Assembly (NCBI GenBank): GCA_937931785.1
Contig: CALHAX010000007.1
Location: forward strand, 1-64,000
Reading direction: 5' to 3'
DNA from: an uncultured Hyphomicrobiaceae bacterium
GTDB taxonomy: Bacteria > Pseudomonadota > Alphaproteobacteria > Rhizobiales > CALHAX01
Length of the DNA: 64,000 nt
Below are positions 37,037-46,396 of this stretch, piece after piece. A program made the position numbers and the translations under genes. The notes under the pieces were generated by a model, which searched no databases, was not told where the DNA came from, and saw only the letters and a list, made by a program, of their open reading frames with translations. Position 1 is the stretch's first letter. Every line of letters begins with the position of its first letter.

Positions 37037-37444
37037 TCAATCGAAGATCGGTGCGTCACCTTTTTTCAAGCGTCCATTCGCAATGCCAAGCGACAGCCCG
37101 CGACCGATCCGATTTGCTAGCTCGCCGATGTGTTGCGCCTGATCCGACGTCAAGGTTTGCCCCGCGACGTCATGAAACACCTCAAGCCATTCAGCGAAGT
37201 GCTCCGGTTGAATGTCATGGTTCGCCATATGAACCTGCATCGGGGTTCCAGAGTAACTGTTGTCCATACCGATGGCATTTCGCCAGAACGACGCGATCTT
37301 GGCTTCATGATGACGCCACGCAGCATCGTCTGCACCGACGGCCTTGATAAATATCGGACCAAGAACATCGTGTTCACGGATACGTGCATAAAAACATGCG
37401 ACTAGTTGCTCAATTTCCTCGGCCGTGATTTCAAACCGCTGCAT
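37037..37444 (-). CDS. Group III truncated haemoglobin
   Basis: The 135-residue protein matches trHbP (group III) globins: ITAEEIEQLVACFYARIREHDVLGPIF, WRHHEAKIASFWRNAI (distal/CD region) and a proximal His in HMANHDIQ or PEHFAEWL. It probably binds NO or O2 and supports NO detoxification. The start at 37444 gives the family length; the frame stays open to 37675, but that part overlaps fdxA on the other strand and has no globin character. It lies 75 bp upstream of nsrR on the same strand. Confidence 0.9.
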   Translation of the reverse strand: MQRFEITAEEIEQLVACFYARIREHDVLGPIFIKAVGADDAAWRHHEAKIASFWRNAIGMDNSYSGTPMQVHMANHDIQPEHFAEWLEVFHDVAGQTLTSDQAQHIGELANRIGRGLSLGIANGRLKKGDAPIFD

Positions 37445-37567
37445 GGGAAACAATCCTGCGAAAGCTTGTGAGACGTGACCTCGGAAGCAGGCGTTACTAT
37501 CTTGACATGCAGCCCGATGCAACTGCAAAAGGTGTATAACATATAGATCTTTTAACTGTGAGCTATC

Positions 37568-37909
37568 ATGACCTTTGTCGTCACAGACAATTGTATCAAA
37601 TGCAAACACACGGATTGTGTTGAAGTGTGCCCGGTCGATTGTTTTTACGAGGGCGCCAACATGCTCGTCATTCATCCTGACGAGTGTATCGATTGTGGTG
37701 TCTGCGTTCCTGAATGTCCGGTCGAAGCCATTGTTTCTGACACAGACCCAACCGGCACACCGGACTGGGTCGCATTGAATGGCAAATACTCCGAGATCTG
37801 GCCCAACATCACGATGAAGAAAGAGCCGTTCGAGGATGCCGAGAAATTCGACGGCGAGCCTGATAAGCTCGAAAAATATTTTCTCCCGGATCCGGGAACC
37901 GGAGATTGA
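37568..37909 (+). CDS. fdxA: 7Fe ferredoxin FdxA
   Basis: The 113-residue protein has the FdxA-type arrangement: [18 protein letters not shown] at the N-terminus, then [12 protein letters not shown], for a [3Fe-4S] and a [4Fe-4S] cluster, and the ~50-residue C-terminal tail common to this family. It carries electrons in the cytoplasm, partner unknown. It is divergent from the truncated haemoglobin gene across 123 bp, an arrangement consistent with joint NO or redox control. Confidence 0.93.
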   Translation: MTFVVTDNCIKCKHTDCVEVCPVDCFYEGANMLVIHPDECIDCGVCVPECPVEAIVSDTDPTGTPDWVALNGKYSEIWPNITMKKEPFEDAEKFDGEPDKLEKYFLPDPGTGD

Positions 37910-37944
37910 TACCTCGCCTGATACAGTCCCGGCTCAAATCGGAT

Positions 37945-38310
37945 TTACCGGCGCTTGAGATGACATGCGTCAATGGCACTTTTCAAAACCACAGCATGGT
38001 TTTCTGTTTCGCTACGGGCACCATAGATCAGCGTCACAACGCCACCGGCTGCCAGGTCAGCCAGACGACTGACTTCGGCGGCTTGTTCCGGGCGTTGCAG
38101 TTCGGCCCGATAGGACGCGGAAAATTCCAGCCAGCGGTCACTCCTGTGATCAAACCACTTCCGTAATTCTGTACTTGGTGCGACGTCCTTCAACCATTCG
38201 TCGATGTTCAGATCCGTCCGCTTCACTCCGCGTGGCCAGAGGCGATCCACAAGGACCCTGTGTCCATCGACCTCTTCAGCCGGCAAATAAGCGCGTTTGA
38301 TTGACAACAT
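37945..38310 (-). CDS. DUF488 family protein
   Basis: The 121-residue protein has DUF488 landmarks: VLVDRLWPRGVKR near the N-terminus, LRKWFDHRSDRWLEFSASYRAEL in the middle and VTLIYGARSETENHAVVL near the end. Members are small cytoplasmic proteins of unknown function often found near NO-response or redox genes. The start at 38310 has GGTGGA 8 bp upstream; a GTG at 38322 is the alternative. Repeat copy A begins 28 bp upstream of the start. Confidence 0.85.
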   Translation of the reverse strand: MLSIKRAYLPAEEVDGHRVLVDRLWPRGVKRTDLNIDEWLKDVAPSTELRKWFDHRSDRWLEFSASYRAELQRPEQAAEVSRLADLAAGGVVTLIYGARSETENHAVVLKSAIDACHLKRR

Positions 38311-38338
38311 CTGGCGATCCACCCTGTCATGGGTCGGT

Positions 38339-38431
38339 TATAGCGCGTCTGAGCCAAATGGACTCATGACGCGACGATCCAAGTCGCTCCACTGACATCC
38401 CGGTGTTTCCATTCAAATTGGACACACCTAC
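38339..38431. repeat. Two-hairpin intergenic repeat, copy A
   Basis: A 93-bp unit nearly identical to 48157-48250 (about 11 substitutions and one indel). The left half folds as CGCGTCTGAG with CTCATGACGCG (one bulge); the right half as GGTGT-TCCA with TGGA-ACACC. The last bases supply the TAG stop of the small gene at 38428-38658. Confidence 0.85.
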
Positions 38432-38658
38432 GAGACATCCAACCAAAACTTGTTGGCCTGCGCAATCGTCTGAAAATTTATGGCCACGACCTGCGACGCC
38501 ATCGTGAGGCTATCAGCGTCGTTGGCATACACACCGCGAAGCCGCGAACGAACGTCGTCGTCTGGCTGCATTTTCTTGACAGCCATGCGCGACAACAAAA
38601 TCGCCAGTTCATATCCCTCCTCGGGCGTATCCGTCTTCAAGCTTTCCAACCAACTCAT
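38428..38658 (-). CDS. Small hypothetical protein
   Basis: The 76-residue protein (start MSWLESLKTD) has no recognised family. The start is well supported by GGAGG 8 bp upstream. It is moderately charged with no signal or membrane segment. The stop codon lies inside repeat copy A, so the present C-terminus may have been set by insertion of that repeat. It is divergent from the DUF2189 gene. Confidence 0.55.
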   Translation of the reverse strand: MSWLESLKTDTPEEGYELAILLSRMAVKKMQPDDDVRSRLRGVYANDADSLTMASQVVAINFQTIAQANKFWLDVS

Positions 38659-38912
38659 TCGCCTGTCCTCCACCAATCGACGCATTTATTCCGACCTGAC
38701 AATGACCACTTATATGGCCGTTACCAGCAAAGATACATAAAGCCGCATATAAATTACATCTTTTGCAATGGGCTACAAAGCGTACTATGGTAATGCAAAA
38801 GTACGGATGCCTGCCATCGCACTGTTCATTACCTCCGAAGGCCAGATGACCAATCGGATTATGGCCCAGAACATTGCCACCTGTATCAAACTTGAAGTTT
38901 CGAGATCACGTC

Positions 38913-39683
38913 ATGTCAGCAACTCAAGCAATCCCACAATCCCGAATGAAAAAGATTTCTCATGGCGACGCGACCGCTGAGATCCTGGGCTGGTTGAGGG
39001 CCGGTAGAGCCGACTTTCGTGCCAGTCCCCTTCGGTCGACAGCATATGGCGTAGCTTTTTTCGTACTGAGCTGGGGGGTGATCGGCGCGCTCTGGCTGAC
39101 CGGTCTTGAATGGATGTTGCTGCCAGCCGTTGCCGGAGCACTTTTGGTTGGTCCGGTTGTCGCTGTTGGACTCTACCAGATCAGCCGCGAGATTGAAGAG
39201 GGCGAAGGCTCACAAATCGCAGCGCCTGGACAGATCGCCCTTGTCGGTGGGGTTCTCATGATCTTGTTTTTGACCTGGATCAGGTCCGCTACAATTATTT
39301 TCGCGCTGTTCTTCGGGCTCAAGCCGTTTCCGGGATTTCTGGAGACGCTCAGCACGTTATTCCTCACAGTGGAGGGCATTGGTCTCATCACTGTCGGCAG
39401 TCTTGTGGGGGGATTATTTGCCGGACTGACGTTCGCGATCACCGCCTATTCAATTCCAATGTTGGTGCGGGAAGATATTGATGCCTTCACGGCCATGGGC
39501 CGAAGTTTCGCAGCTTCAGTGAACAACATAGGATTGACGATCAGATGGGGAGCGGTGATCACGGCGCTTACTCTTATCGGATTTGCGACCGGTCTTGTGG
39601 GCATGATCGTTATATTCCCACTACTCGGGTTTGCGACATGGCATGGGTATCGATCCGTATTTGGAGAAGACGGCAGTGTCTGA
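38913..39683 (+). CDS. DUF2189 inner-membrane protein
   Basis: The 256-residue protein has about six transmembrane helices and matches DUF2189, with the family's N-terminal motif WLRAGRADFRASPLRSTAYG followed by the first membrane pair, and REDIDAFTAMGRSFAASVNN before the last pair. Members often lie beside cbb3 oxidase and NO-response genes; function unknown. The start at 38913 is the most likely of several, but no strong ribosome site decides. It may be co-transcribed with the DUF1971 gene 91 bp downstream. Confidence 0.82.
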   Translation: MSATQAIPQSRMKKISHGDATAEILGWLRAGRADFRASPLRSTAYGVAFFVLSWGVIGALWLTGLEWMLLPAVAGALLVGPVVAVGLYQISREIEEGEGSQIAAPGQIALVGGVLMILFLTWIRSATIIFALFFGLKPFPGFLETLSTLFLTVEGIGLITVGSLVGGLFAGLTFAITAYSIPMLVREDIDAFTAMGRSFAASVNNIGLTIRWGAVITALTLIGFATGLVGMIVIFPLLGFATWHGYRSVFGEDGSV

Positions 39684-39774
39684 ACAGCTGTAAACGCGCA
39701 CCAGATCCGAGGAGCGTTCCTTTCCGGGAAAGATCATGAACAATCGCTCATGCGGTTTGTAAAGGAGATAGTAA

Positions 39775-40068
39775 ATGATACCCGAAAAAATTCCAGACGG
39801 GTTCGTCAAGTACAGTGAGTCCCCGGTTTTCACTCAGGATACTGTCCCCGCAAAGCTACAAAAGGACCACGATACAAAAGCCGGTGTGTGGGGAAAATTG
39901 ATTGTGTCGGAAGGGGCACTAGACTACGTGCTTGCTGAATTTCCGAACGAGATGAACCGTGTTGCCAAGGGCGAGCATATCATCATCGAACCAACCGTTC
40001 TTCATCACGTAAAGCTTGCCGGTGACGTGAAATTTCAACTGGAGTTCTATCGTGCACCGAAGCAATAG
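39775..40068 (+). CDS. DUF1971 (cupin-like) protein
   Basis: The 97-residue protein matches DUF1971, a small cupin-like domain also found fused to TehB-type proteins, with KAGVWGKLIVSEGALDYVL, the IIIEPTVLHHVKL strand and VKFQLEFYR at the end. A GGAG lies 7 bp before the ATG. The gene ends 57 bp before ccoN on the same strand, so it may share the cbb3 transcript. No enzymatic role is known to me. Confidence 0.82.
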   Translation: MIPEKIPDGFVKYSESPVFTQDTVPAKLQKDHDTKAGVWGKLIVSEGALDYVLAEFPNEMNRVAKGEHIIIEPTVLHHVKLAGDVKFQLEFYRAPKQ

Positions 40069-40125
40069 ACATCGTTGCGGTTGCGATCTCCACACGACTG
40101 TCAGCAAGACACGGATCGTCACATC

Positions 40126-41742
40126 ATGAACTTGAGTCTCGAAAACATCGTTGGATTTTTTGGTACCTTGCTCGTGGCTTTCGCGGGCGTTGTGTTTGTA
40201 ACATCCGGCGACAGCAACGGCATCGTAACGCACGGCTGGATGATGCTGCTTGTTGCAGGGTTCGGCGTCAAATTCCTCCTCGAAAGCATCCAGGATGGCG
40301 AACCGGAAGCCGTGCTCGAATATGATGACCGCATCGTTCGACTGGGCATTCTGTTTTGTTTTGCATGGGGTATCGTCGGTTTCTTTGTCGGAGACTGGCT
40401 CGCATGGCAGCTGGCCTACCCAGCCCTGAACGGCGACATGCCATGGACGAATTTTGGTCGCTTACGCCCCGTACATACGACAGCTGTCATATTCGGCTTC
40501 GGTGGCAACGCACTCATCGCAACATCGTTTTATGTCGTCCAGAGGACCTGCAGGGCGCGCCTGGTTGGGCACACACTGCCATGGCTTGTTTTTGGCGGAT
40601 ACAATCTCTTCGTTCTTCTTGCAGCCACGGGGTATCCGCTTGGCATTACGCAAAGCCGCGAATACGCAGAGCCTGAATGGTATGCAGACCTGCTCCTGAC
40701 ACTTGTCTGGGTCGGATATTTCGTCACATTCATGCGCACACTTGCTCGCCGGGCGGAGCCGCATATCTATGTGGCAAACTGGTACTATCTGTCCTTCATC
40801 GTGGTCATTGCGATGCTGCACATCGTGAACAACCTGGCGATCCCGCTCTCTTGGAGCGGTGACAAGAGTTACGCGCTATTCGCCGGTGTTCAGGATGCCA
40901 TGACGCAATGGTGGTATGGACACAACGCCGTTGGCTTTTTCCTCACCACCGGTTTTCTCGGCATGCTCTATTATTTTCTTCCCAAGGCAATCAATCGCCC
41001 GATTTACTCATACCGCATGTCGATCGTGAGTTTCTGGGGGATCACGTTTCTCTACCTCTGGGCCGGCTCGCATCACCTTCACTATACGGCCTTGCCTGAC
41101 TGGGTACAGATGCTGGGCATGACCATGTCGATCATCCTGCTTGTGCCAAGCTGGGCGTCTGTCTTCAATGGCATCCTGACCTTGAATGGCGCGTGGGACA
41201 AGGTGCGCACGGACCCGGCCGTGCGGTTCATGATGGTCGCGATCCTGTTCTATGGGCTGTCGACATTCGAAGGCTCTTTCATGGCCATCCGTCCAGTCAA
41301 CGCGCTCAGTCACTACACGGACTGGACAGTGGGGCACGTTCACGCAGGTGCGCTGGGCTGGATCGCCTTCATCACTTTTGGTGCCATGTACAAACTGGTG
41401 CCGTGGGTGTGGAACCGCGAGGGCATTTATTCTCTCAGGCTTGAGGCGTGGCATTTCTGGCTCGCACTGAGTGGCGCGTTGATCTATGTCGGCGCCATGT
41501 GGAACAGCGGAATTACGCAGTCGCTCATGTGGCAAACCTACGATGGTGACGGAAATTTCCTCTATTCCTTCATGGACACGGTGGATGCCATGCATGGCTA
41601 TTATGTTGCGCGTGCCATTGGTGGTTTGCTCTACTTCATCGGAGCCTGCATCGGTGCTTACAATATCTACATGACTGTGAGCGGTCCGGCGATGCAAACG
41701 GCCTCTGTCGATCCTGCTCCACTTGCGGTTCCGGGTGAATAG
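40126..41742 (+). CDS. ccoN: cbb3-type cytochrome c oxidase subunit I
   Basis: The 538-residue polytopic protein is the catalytic haem-copper subunit. Visible landmarks are the low-spin haem His in [35 protein letters not shown], the two-His [11 protein letters not shown] site and [11 protein letters not shown]. It reduces O2 to water with high affinity in the inner membrane. The start at 40126 is preferred on length; an upstream start at 40075 is open. It begins a tight operon ccoN-O-Q-P-(small ORF)-I-S. Confidence 0.95.
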   Translation: MNLSLENIVGFFGTLLVAFAGVVFVTSGDSNGIVTHGWMMLLVAGFGVKFLLESIQDGEPEAVLEYDDRIVRLGILFCFAWGIVGFFVGDWLAWQLAYPALNGDMPWTNFGRLRPVHTTAVIFGFGGNALIATSFYVVQRTCRARLVGHTLPWLVFGGYNLFVLLAATGYPLGITQSREYAEPEWYADLLLTLVWVGYFVTFMRTLARRAEPHIYVANWYYLSFIVVIAMLHIVNNLAIPLSWSGDKSYALFAGVQDAMTQWWYGHNAVGFFLTTGFLGMLYYFLPKAINRPIYSYRMSIVSFWGITFLYLWAGSHHLHYTALPDWVQMLGMTMSIILLVPSWASVFNGILTLNGAWDKVRTDPAVRFMMVAILFYGLSTFEGSFMAIRPVNALSHYTDWTVGHVHAGALGWIAFITFGAMYKLVPWVWNREGIYSLRLEAWHFWLALSGALIYVGAMWNSGITQSLMWQTYDGDGNFLYSFMDTVDAMHGYYVARAIGGLLYFIGACIGAYNIYMTVSGPAMQTASVDPAPLAVPGE

Positions 41743-41745
41743 ATC

Positions 41746-42477
41746 ATGCTGGAAAAACATCAAAAACTTGAACGTAATTCACTCGCTTTCACAGTCATGA
41801 TTCTGATTGTTGCTTCAATCGGTGGTCTTGTTGAAATCGCACCACTCTTCACGATCGAAAACACAGTTGAGAAAGTGGAGGGCATGCGGCCGTACACGCC
41901 GCTCGAACAGGTTGGTCGCGATATTTACATCCGCGAAGGCTGTTACGCCTGCCACAGCCAGATGATCCGCACCTTGCGATCCGACGTGGAACGGTATGGT
42001 CATTTCAGCCTGGCTGCCGAAAGCATGTACGATCATCCATTCCAGTGGGGGTCGAAACGGACAGGCCCGGATCTCGCGCGGATTGGGGGCAAATACTCGG
42101 ATGCCTGGCATGTGGCCCATCTGAAGGCACCGCGTGAGGTTGTCGAAGGGTCTGTTATGCCGGGTTACGCATTTCTTGCAGAGACGACTGTCGATACACA
42201 AAAACTACCATATGTCCTGCGTGCACTGTCTCGTGTCGGCGTGCCTTATACAGAAACGCAGATCAAGGATGCGGCTCGTGATCTTGCCCGTCAGGCCGAT
42301 GCCGAGGCAGAAGACGAGGACGTGCTGACGGAACGTTATGGAGACAAGGTGAATATCAGGGATTTTGACGGCGATCCGAAGCGTGTGACCGAGATGGACG
42401 CACTCGTGGCCTATTTGCAGGTTCTCGGCACGCTGGTGGACACAAAGACCTTGAAATCGGGAGATCTTGTGCGATGA
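41746..42477 (+). CDS. ccoO: cbb3 oxidase subunit II, monohaem cytochrome c
   Basis: The 243-residue protein has one N-terminal membrane anchor (~15-34) and a single haem c motif CYACH (residues 66-70), with [32 protein letters not shown] following, as in CcoO/FixO. It accepts electrons from CcoP and passes them to CcoN. Start is 3 bp after ccoN; stop overlaps the ccoQ start in an ATGA. Confidence 0.95.
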   Translation: MLEKHQKLERNSLAFTVMILIVASIGGLVEIAPLFTIENTVEKVEGMRPYTPLEQVGRDIYIREGCYACHSQMIRTLRSDVERYGHFSLAAESMYDHPFQWGSKRTGPDLARIGGKYSDAWHVAHLKAPREVVEGSVMPGYAFLAETTVDTQKLPYVLRALSRVGVPYTETQIKDAARDLARQADAEAEDEDVLTERYGDKVNIRDFDGDPKRVTEMDALVAYLQVLGTLVDTKTLKSGDLVR

Positions 42478-42638
42478 CCCACGACGCTGTCCTCATATTT
42501 TCCAAAACCTGGGGCGCACTGTACCTGCTTGTCTTCTTCCTGGCGGCCGTCGTGTGGACCTATTGGCCGTCAAGGCGAAAACAATACGAAGACGCATCCC
42601 GTCGACCACTGGACAAGGACGACAAACCATGGAGGTAG
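42474..42638 (+). CDS. ccoQ: cbb3 oxidase small subunit
   Basis: A 54-residue ORF overlaps the ccoO stop (ATGA) and ends inside the start of ccoP. It encodes one transmembrane helix (~12-30: [19 protein letters not shown]) followed by a polar tail, the size and pattern of CcoQ/FixQ. CcoQ stabilises the assembled oxidase. Confidence 0.85.
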   Translation: MTHDAVLIFSKTWGALYLLVFFLAAVVWTYWPSRRKQYEDASRRPLDKDDKPWR

Positions 42639-43498
42639 AATACGATCCCGTAACCGGCCGCCACACAACCGGGCACGAATGGAACGGCATCAAGGAACTC
42701 GACACTCCCATTCCTGCCATCGTGAAATGGTGTTATGGACTAACGATACTCTTTTCGATCATATGGTGGATTTTATATCCATCATGGCCATACGTTTCGG
42801 ACTTCATGCGCGGAATTGCTGGTTATTCCTCTCGACACGTCGTCACCACACAATTGCAGGATGCGACTGCTCAACGCGCAGTATTCGACAGTGATCTGCT
42901 GAAGGGCAGCCTGGTCACCCTGGCGGCGGACCCCGACGCGCGCAAGAAATATGAAGCCAGCGCGAAGATCCTTTATCGCGATAACTGCGCCGCCTGCCAT
43001 GGTCGCGATTTGAGGGGGCAGAACGGCTTTCCGAATTTGACGGATCCACACTGGTTGTGGTCGGGAGACGTTGAAGATATTGCAACAACATTACGTGTCG
43101 GCATCAACTCAGGGCACGACGACGAACGTAGTGCGGAAATGCCAGCCTTTGGTCGCGATGACGTTATCGAGAAGGCCGACATTGATGCCGTGATTGCGTA
43201 TGTCCTGTTTATTTCAGGTCAGAACCATGATGCAACACTGAGAACTAAAGGTGAGGCAGTGTTTGCGGAGAACTGCGCAAGCTGCCACGGAGAAAAAGGT
43301 GTTGGAGGCCTTGGTGCCGGTGCGCCAAGCCTTGTCGACCAGGCCTGGATCTACGGCAAATCGCGCGCCATGATACATCAGGCCATCTGGCAAGGACGCA
43401 AAGGTGTCATGCCCGGCTGGACAGGGCGATTAACCGAAACCGAAATCCGAAAACTGGCGCTCTATGTTACCTGGCAAAACGATGCAGGAAACAAGTGA
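42629..43498 (+). CDS. ccoP: cbb3 oxidase subunit III, dihaem cytochrome c
   Basis: The 289-residue protein has the CcoP N-terminus (TGHEWNGIKELDTPIPAI), one membrane helix (~33-53) and two haem c motifs, CAACH at 120-124 and CASCH at 216-220. It overlaps ccoQ by 10 bases and has AAGGA 11 bp upstream. It passes electrons from soluble cytochromes to CcoO. Both haem sites are intact. Confidence 0.95.
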   Translation: MEVEYDPVTGRHTTGHEWNGIKELDTPIPAIVKWCYGLTILFSIIWWILYPSWPYVSDFMRGIAGYSSRHVVTTQLQDATAQRAVFDSDLLKGSLVTLAADPDARKKYEASAKILYRDNCAACHGRDLRGQNGFPNLTDPHWLWSGDVEDIATTLRVGINSGHDDERSAEMPAFGRDDVIEKADIDAVIAYVLFISGQNHDATLRTKGEAVFAENCASCHGEKGVGGLGAGAPSLVDQAWIYGKSRAMIHQAIWQGRKGVMPGWTGRLTETEIRKLALYVTWQNDAGNK

Positions 43499-43649
43499 GC
43501 GCGAGCGACGGTTTCGCAACAGGATGCTGACATTCCTTGTCGTGCTGCTGTTTGCCTACCTGTCATTCAAGGCCTGGCATATTTCGTTGGCTCTGGAGGT
43601 GTGGCCGGCACAGCACCTCGATGGTGACACAACGGGAGCGGCAAAATGA
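43482..43649 (+). CDS. Small single-pass membrane protein in the cco operon
   Basis: A 55-residue ORF overlaps the end of ccoP by 17 bases and overlaps the ccoI start. It has a basic N-terminus and one transmembrane helix (~15-34). Normally ccoG and ccoH occupy this place; this ORF is far too short for either, though it could be the membrane helix remnant of a CcoH/FixH-like protein. A start at 43524 is possible. Confidence 0.5.
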   Translation: MQETSERERRFRNRMLTFLVVLLFAYLSFKAWHISLALEVWPAQHLDGDTTGAAK

Positions 43650-45781
43650 CGACGCGGGATGCCACCGTCCTTGACGCTTTTGTCCGCACGAACCCCGATG
43701 GCTCCGCCAGTCTGAATTGCACCGTCGACGGCATGCGATGCGGCGCCTGCGCACTTTCTATCGAGCACGCCATCTCGAACATCAACGGCGTCCTCCAGGC
43801 ACGGGTGAATGCGACCACTCACCGCCTCCGGCTGGTATGGAATCCCGAAACTGTTCACCCTAAACGCTTGCTAGATGCCGTCACGGAACTCGGGTTCGAA
43901 GCGCACCCCTTTGCCATGGAGGGAAAACAAACCACAGAACAGAACCTTCTCGTACCGCTTGCCGTCGCAGGGTTTGGTACCATGAACATCATGGCCATCT
44001 CGTTTGCCGTGTGGAGCGGCCTTGTCACTGACATGGGTGTCGGAACGCGTACATTTCTTCATGCGTTATCGGCGGTTATTGCCCTGCCTGTGACCCTGTA
44101 CGCCGGGGCAGTGTTCTACGTCCCCGCTGCACGCGCACTACGTGCCGGTCGCATGACCATGGATGTAGCCATTTCATTTGCGGTTCTGACCACGCTCGCA
44201 GCGAGTCTGTACGAAACCATTCGGCATGGCGCACACATCTATTTCGATGCTGCCGTTTCACTTGTTTTCTTCCTTCTCATTGGACGCGTGCTCGATCAGG
44301 CATTACGGCGGCGGGCCTCCAACGCATCAGAGAACCTGCGAGCGCTCGGGCAAACCTCCGCGATACGACTAACCGACGATGGCAAAAGCGAACACGTGAC
44401 GGTCGATGCTCTGGTGTCAGGAGAGACGATCCTGACACCTCCGGGAACACGCATCGCTGCCGACGGAGTATTGAGATCAGAGTCTACACTTGTCGACGAG
44501 AGCTTTCTGACCGGCGAAACACTTCCACGCCTCGTTGAAACCGGTGCGCGTGTCACTGCGGGAAGTCTTGTTGTCGACATCGCTGCGCGGATCGAGGTGA
44601 CGACTGCCGGTACTGCAACACGCCTGCAGGACATCGCAGACATGTTGAGCGCTGCTGAAGCGGCCAAAGGCGAGGATCAGCGTCTTGCTGATCGCTTTAC
44701 ACGTGCCTATGGCCCGTTTGTCATCGGCGCCGCCTTGGCCGGCTTCATGTTCTGGTACACAATCGCGGGAGTATCCCTATCCGAAGCGATCATGATTGCT
44801 GTTGCCGTCATGATTGTCACATGCCCATGTGCGGCTGGTCTTGCCACACCAGCTGTTCTCAGTCGTGCCATCAACATGCTGATGGCACGCGGCGTAATCG
44901 TGAAAAACGGCGATGCACTGGAGCGATTGGGCGCGATTTCTATCGCGGCTATCGACAAGACAGGAACACTTTCAAACGCACGATTGAGCCCGGATTCCCG
45001 GATTGAACCAACCGTTCTGAGAGCCGCATCCGAACTCGCAGCGAACAGCACACATCCCCTCGCAAAAGCCCTGGTTCATGCCTATCCGGCAGGTGTGCGA
45101 CCGGATGTCAAAGAGCAGGTTGGGCGTGGTCTTGCTGCATCTGATGAAAGTCGCCTCGGGTCGGCAAAGTTCGTCGGTGTGGAAACTGACGATACCCCGT
45201 CAGGCCCACATTTGTGGTACCGCTCAGCTGAAGGTGTGGCGACGCAGATCACCTTCCGCGACGAGGCGCACCCGGATGCGCATCAAGTTGTTGCCGGTCT
45301 CGTCGCGCGGCAGATCAAGCCCGTTCTGATCTCAGGTGATCATCCCGAAGTTGTTGAAGGTTTTGCCCGAGATCTTGGAATTCCGGATTGGTTCGGTGCT
45401 TTGTCTCCCGAGGCCAAGATCTCATTCGTCAAATCCTGCCCGCACAAGACACTGATGGTTGGTGACGGACTGAACGATGCACCGGCGCTCGGCGCTGCAC
45501 ACGCCTCCGTATCTCCTGGATCATCGACGGATGTGGCACAGAATGCGGCAGATATTCTCATGACGGGCCGCTCCCTGCTTCCACTTCTTGGTGCGATCGA
45601 CATCGCGCGGCAATCAAGACAATTGATTAAACAGAACTTATATTTTGCTGCATTCTACAATGTGGTGACAATACCGGTTGCACTTGCTGGTGGTCTGACC
45701 CCCCTGGTTGCCGCTCTTCTCATGTCGTCCTCTTCGATACTGGTCATGCTCAATGCACGCAGGTTGGGAACTTCGTCATGA
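43646..45781 (+). CDS. ccoI: cbb3-type copper-exporting P1B ATPase
   Basis: The 711-residue P-type ATPase has an N-terminal metal domain with MRCGAC (Cys32, Cys35), eight predicted membrane helices, the ion-binding CPC in VTCPCAAGLATP, the phosphorylation site DKTGT and the hinge GDGLNDAPAL. CcoI delivers copper for the haem-copper centre of cbb3 oxidase. GGAG lies 7 bp upstream; the start overlaps the preceding small ORF and the stop overlaps ccoS. Confidence 0.93.
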   Translation: MTTRDATVLDAFVRTNPDGSASLNCTVDGMRCGACALSIEHAISNINGVLQARVNATTHRLRLVWNPETVHPKRLLDAVTELGFEAHPFAMEGKQTTEQNLLVPLAVAGFGTMNIMAISFAVWSGLVTDMGVGTRTFLHALSAVIALPVTLYAGAVFYVPAARALRAGRMTMDVAISFAVLTTLAASLYETIRHGAHIYFDAAVSLVFFLLIGRVLDQALRRRASNASENLRALGQTSAIRLTDDGKSEHVTVDALVSGETILTPPGTRIAADGVLRSESTLVDESFLTGETLPRLVETGARVTAGSLVVDIAARIEVTTAGTATRLQDIADMLSAAEAAKGEDQRLADRFTRAYGPFVIGAALAGFMFWYTIAGVSLSEAIMIAVAVMIVTCPCAAGLATPAVLSRAINMLMARGVIVKNGDALERLGAISIAAIDKTGTLSNARLSPDSRIEPTVLRAASELAANSTHPLAKALVHAYPAGVRPDVKEQVGRGLAASDESRLGSAKFVGVETDDTPSGPHLWYRSAEGVATQITFRDEAHPDAHQVVAGLVARQIKPVLISGDHPEVVEGFARDLGIPDWFGALSPEAKISFVKSCPHKTLMVGDGLNDAPALGAAHASVSPGSSTDVAQNAADILMTGRSLLPLLGAIDIARQSRQLIKQNLYFAAFYNVVTIPVALAGGLTPLVAALLMSSSSILVMLNARRLGTSS

Positions 45782-45984
45782 CAGCAATCCTGTACCTCTT
45801 GCCAATTTCGCTCGTGTTAGGAGGACTGGCGCTTATCGCGTTCATCTGGAGTGTCAGAACGCATCAGTATGATGATCTGGAGCGGGAAAAATACCGCGTT
45901 CTGAATGATGCACCACCACTGAACAGCAACCGAACGTGGACTACGGATGGTGCATCTGATCGCGATGGAGTGGAAGAGGAATGA
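45778..45984 (+). CDS. ccoS: cbb3 oxidase maturation protein
   Basis: The 68-residue protein has a single N-terminal membrane helix and the CcoS pattern (GLALIAFIWSVRTHQYDDLEREKYRVLND). CcoS is needed for cofactor insertion into CcoN. It overlaps ccoI by four bases (ATGA) and the next gene likewise. Confidence 0.9.
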   Translation: MTAILYLLPISLVLGGLALIAFIWSVRTHQYDDLEREKYRVLNDAPPLNSNRTWTTDGASDRDGVEEE

Positions 45985-46217
45985 CCACAAACGACAGCAG
46001 GATATATCTGTCGCAATTTGGCATCAGAACGCCGGTTGGCCCTTCTGATTTCGAAGAACGCGCTCGCCTTGAAGACCTGGTTCGCAAGGAATTCGAGCGG
46101 TTGCACCCTGACGATACGTTTGAAGATCTGAAACGGCGGGCTGCATTTTCGACGGAAGATAAATATCTGTTGCGAGACTGGATGGAAATTGCATCGCGCA
46201 TTGCGCATCAATCGTGA
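45981..46217 (+). CDS. Hypothetical protein at the end of the cco operon
   Basis: The 78-residue soluble, charged protein overlaps ccoS by four bases with GAGGA just upstream, so it is translated as part of the oxidase operon. Its body is helical (DFEERARLEDLVRKEFERLHP). I do not recognise a family; a link to oxidase assembly is only inferred from position. Confidence 0.6.
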   Translation: MTTNDSRIYLSQFGIRTPVGPSDFEERARLEDLVRKEFERLHPDDTFEDLKRRAAFSTEDKYLLRDWMEIASRIAHQS

Positions 46218-46330
46218 CACACCGACCGCTTGGGAAACGCAGCGAGGTGAAGGTCGTTATCCATGCCTGCACAGCGTCGAAACGGAAGCGCCGAATATGG
46301 ATCGATTTACGGATGATGCTATAGTAAAAT

Positions 46331-46396
46331 AAAAAAAACCGACCTCATCCCGAAGCGCGTCAGTGGGGGGGACGCTTCAACAAGGACAAGGTCGGT
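46331..46396 (-). terminator. Rho-independent terminator of the candidate small RNA
   Basis: The 8-bp stem ACCGACCT/AGGTCGGT with an inner hairpin is followed on the minus strand by TTTTTTTT (46331-46338). No minus-strand protein gene precedes it, so its transcript is probably non-coding. Confidence 0.75.

Noticed and set aside
37445-37675. N-terminal extension of the truncated haemoglobin
   Set aside because: It overlaps fdxA on the opposite strand and has no globin-like sequence; the start at 37444 gives the family length.
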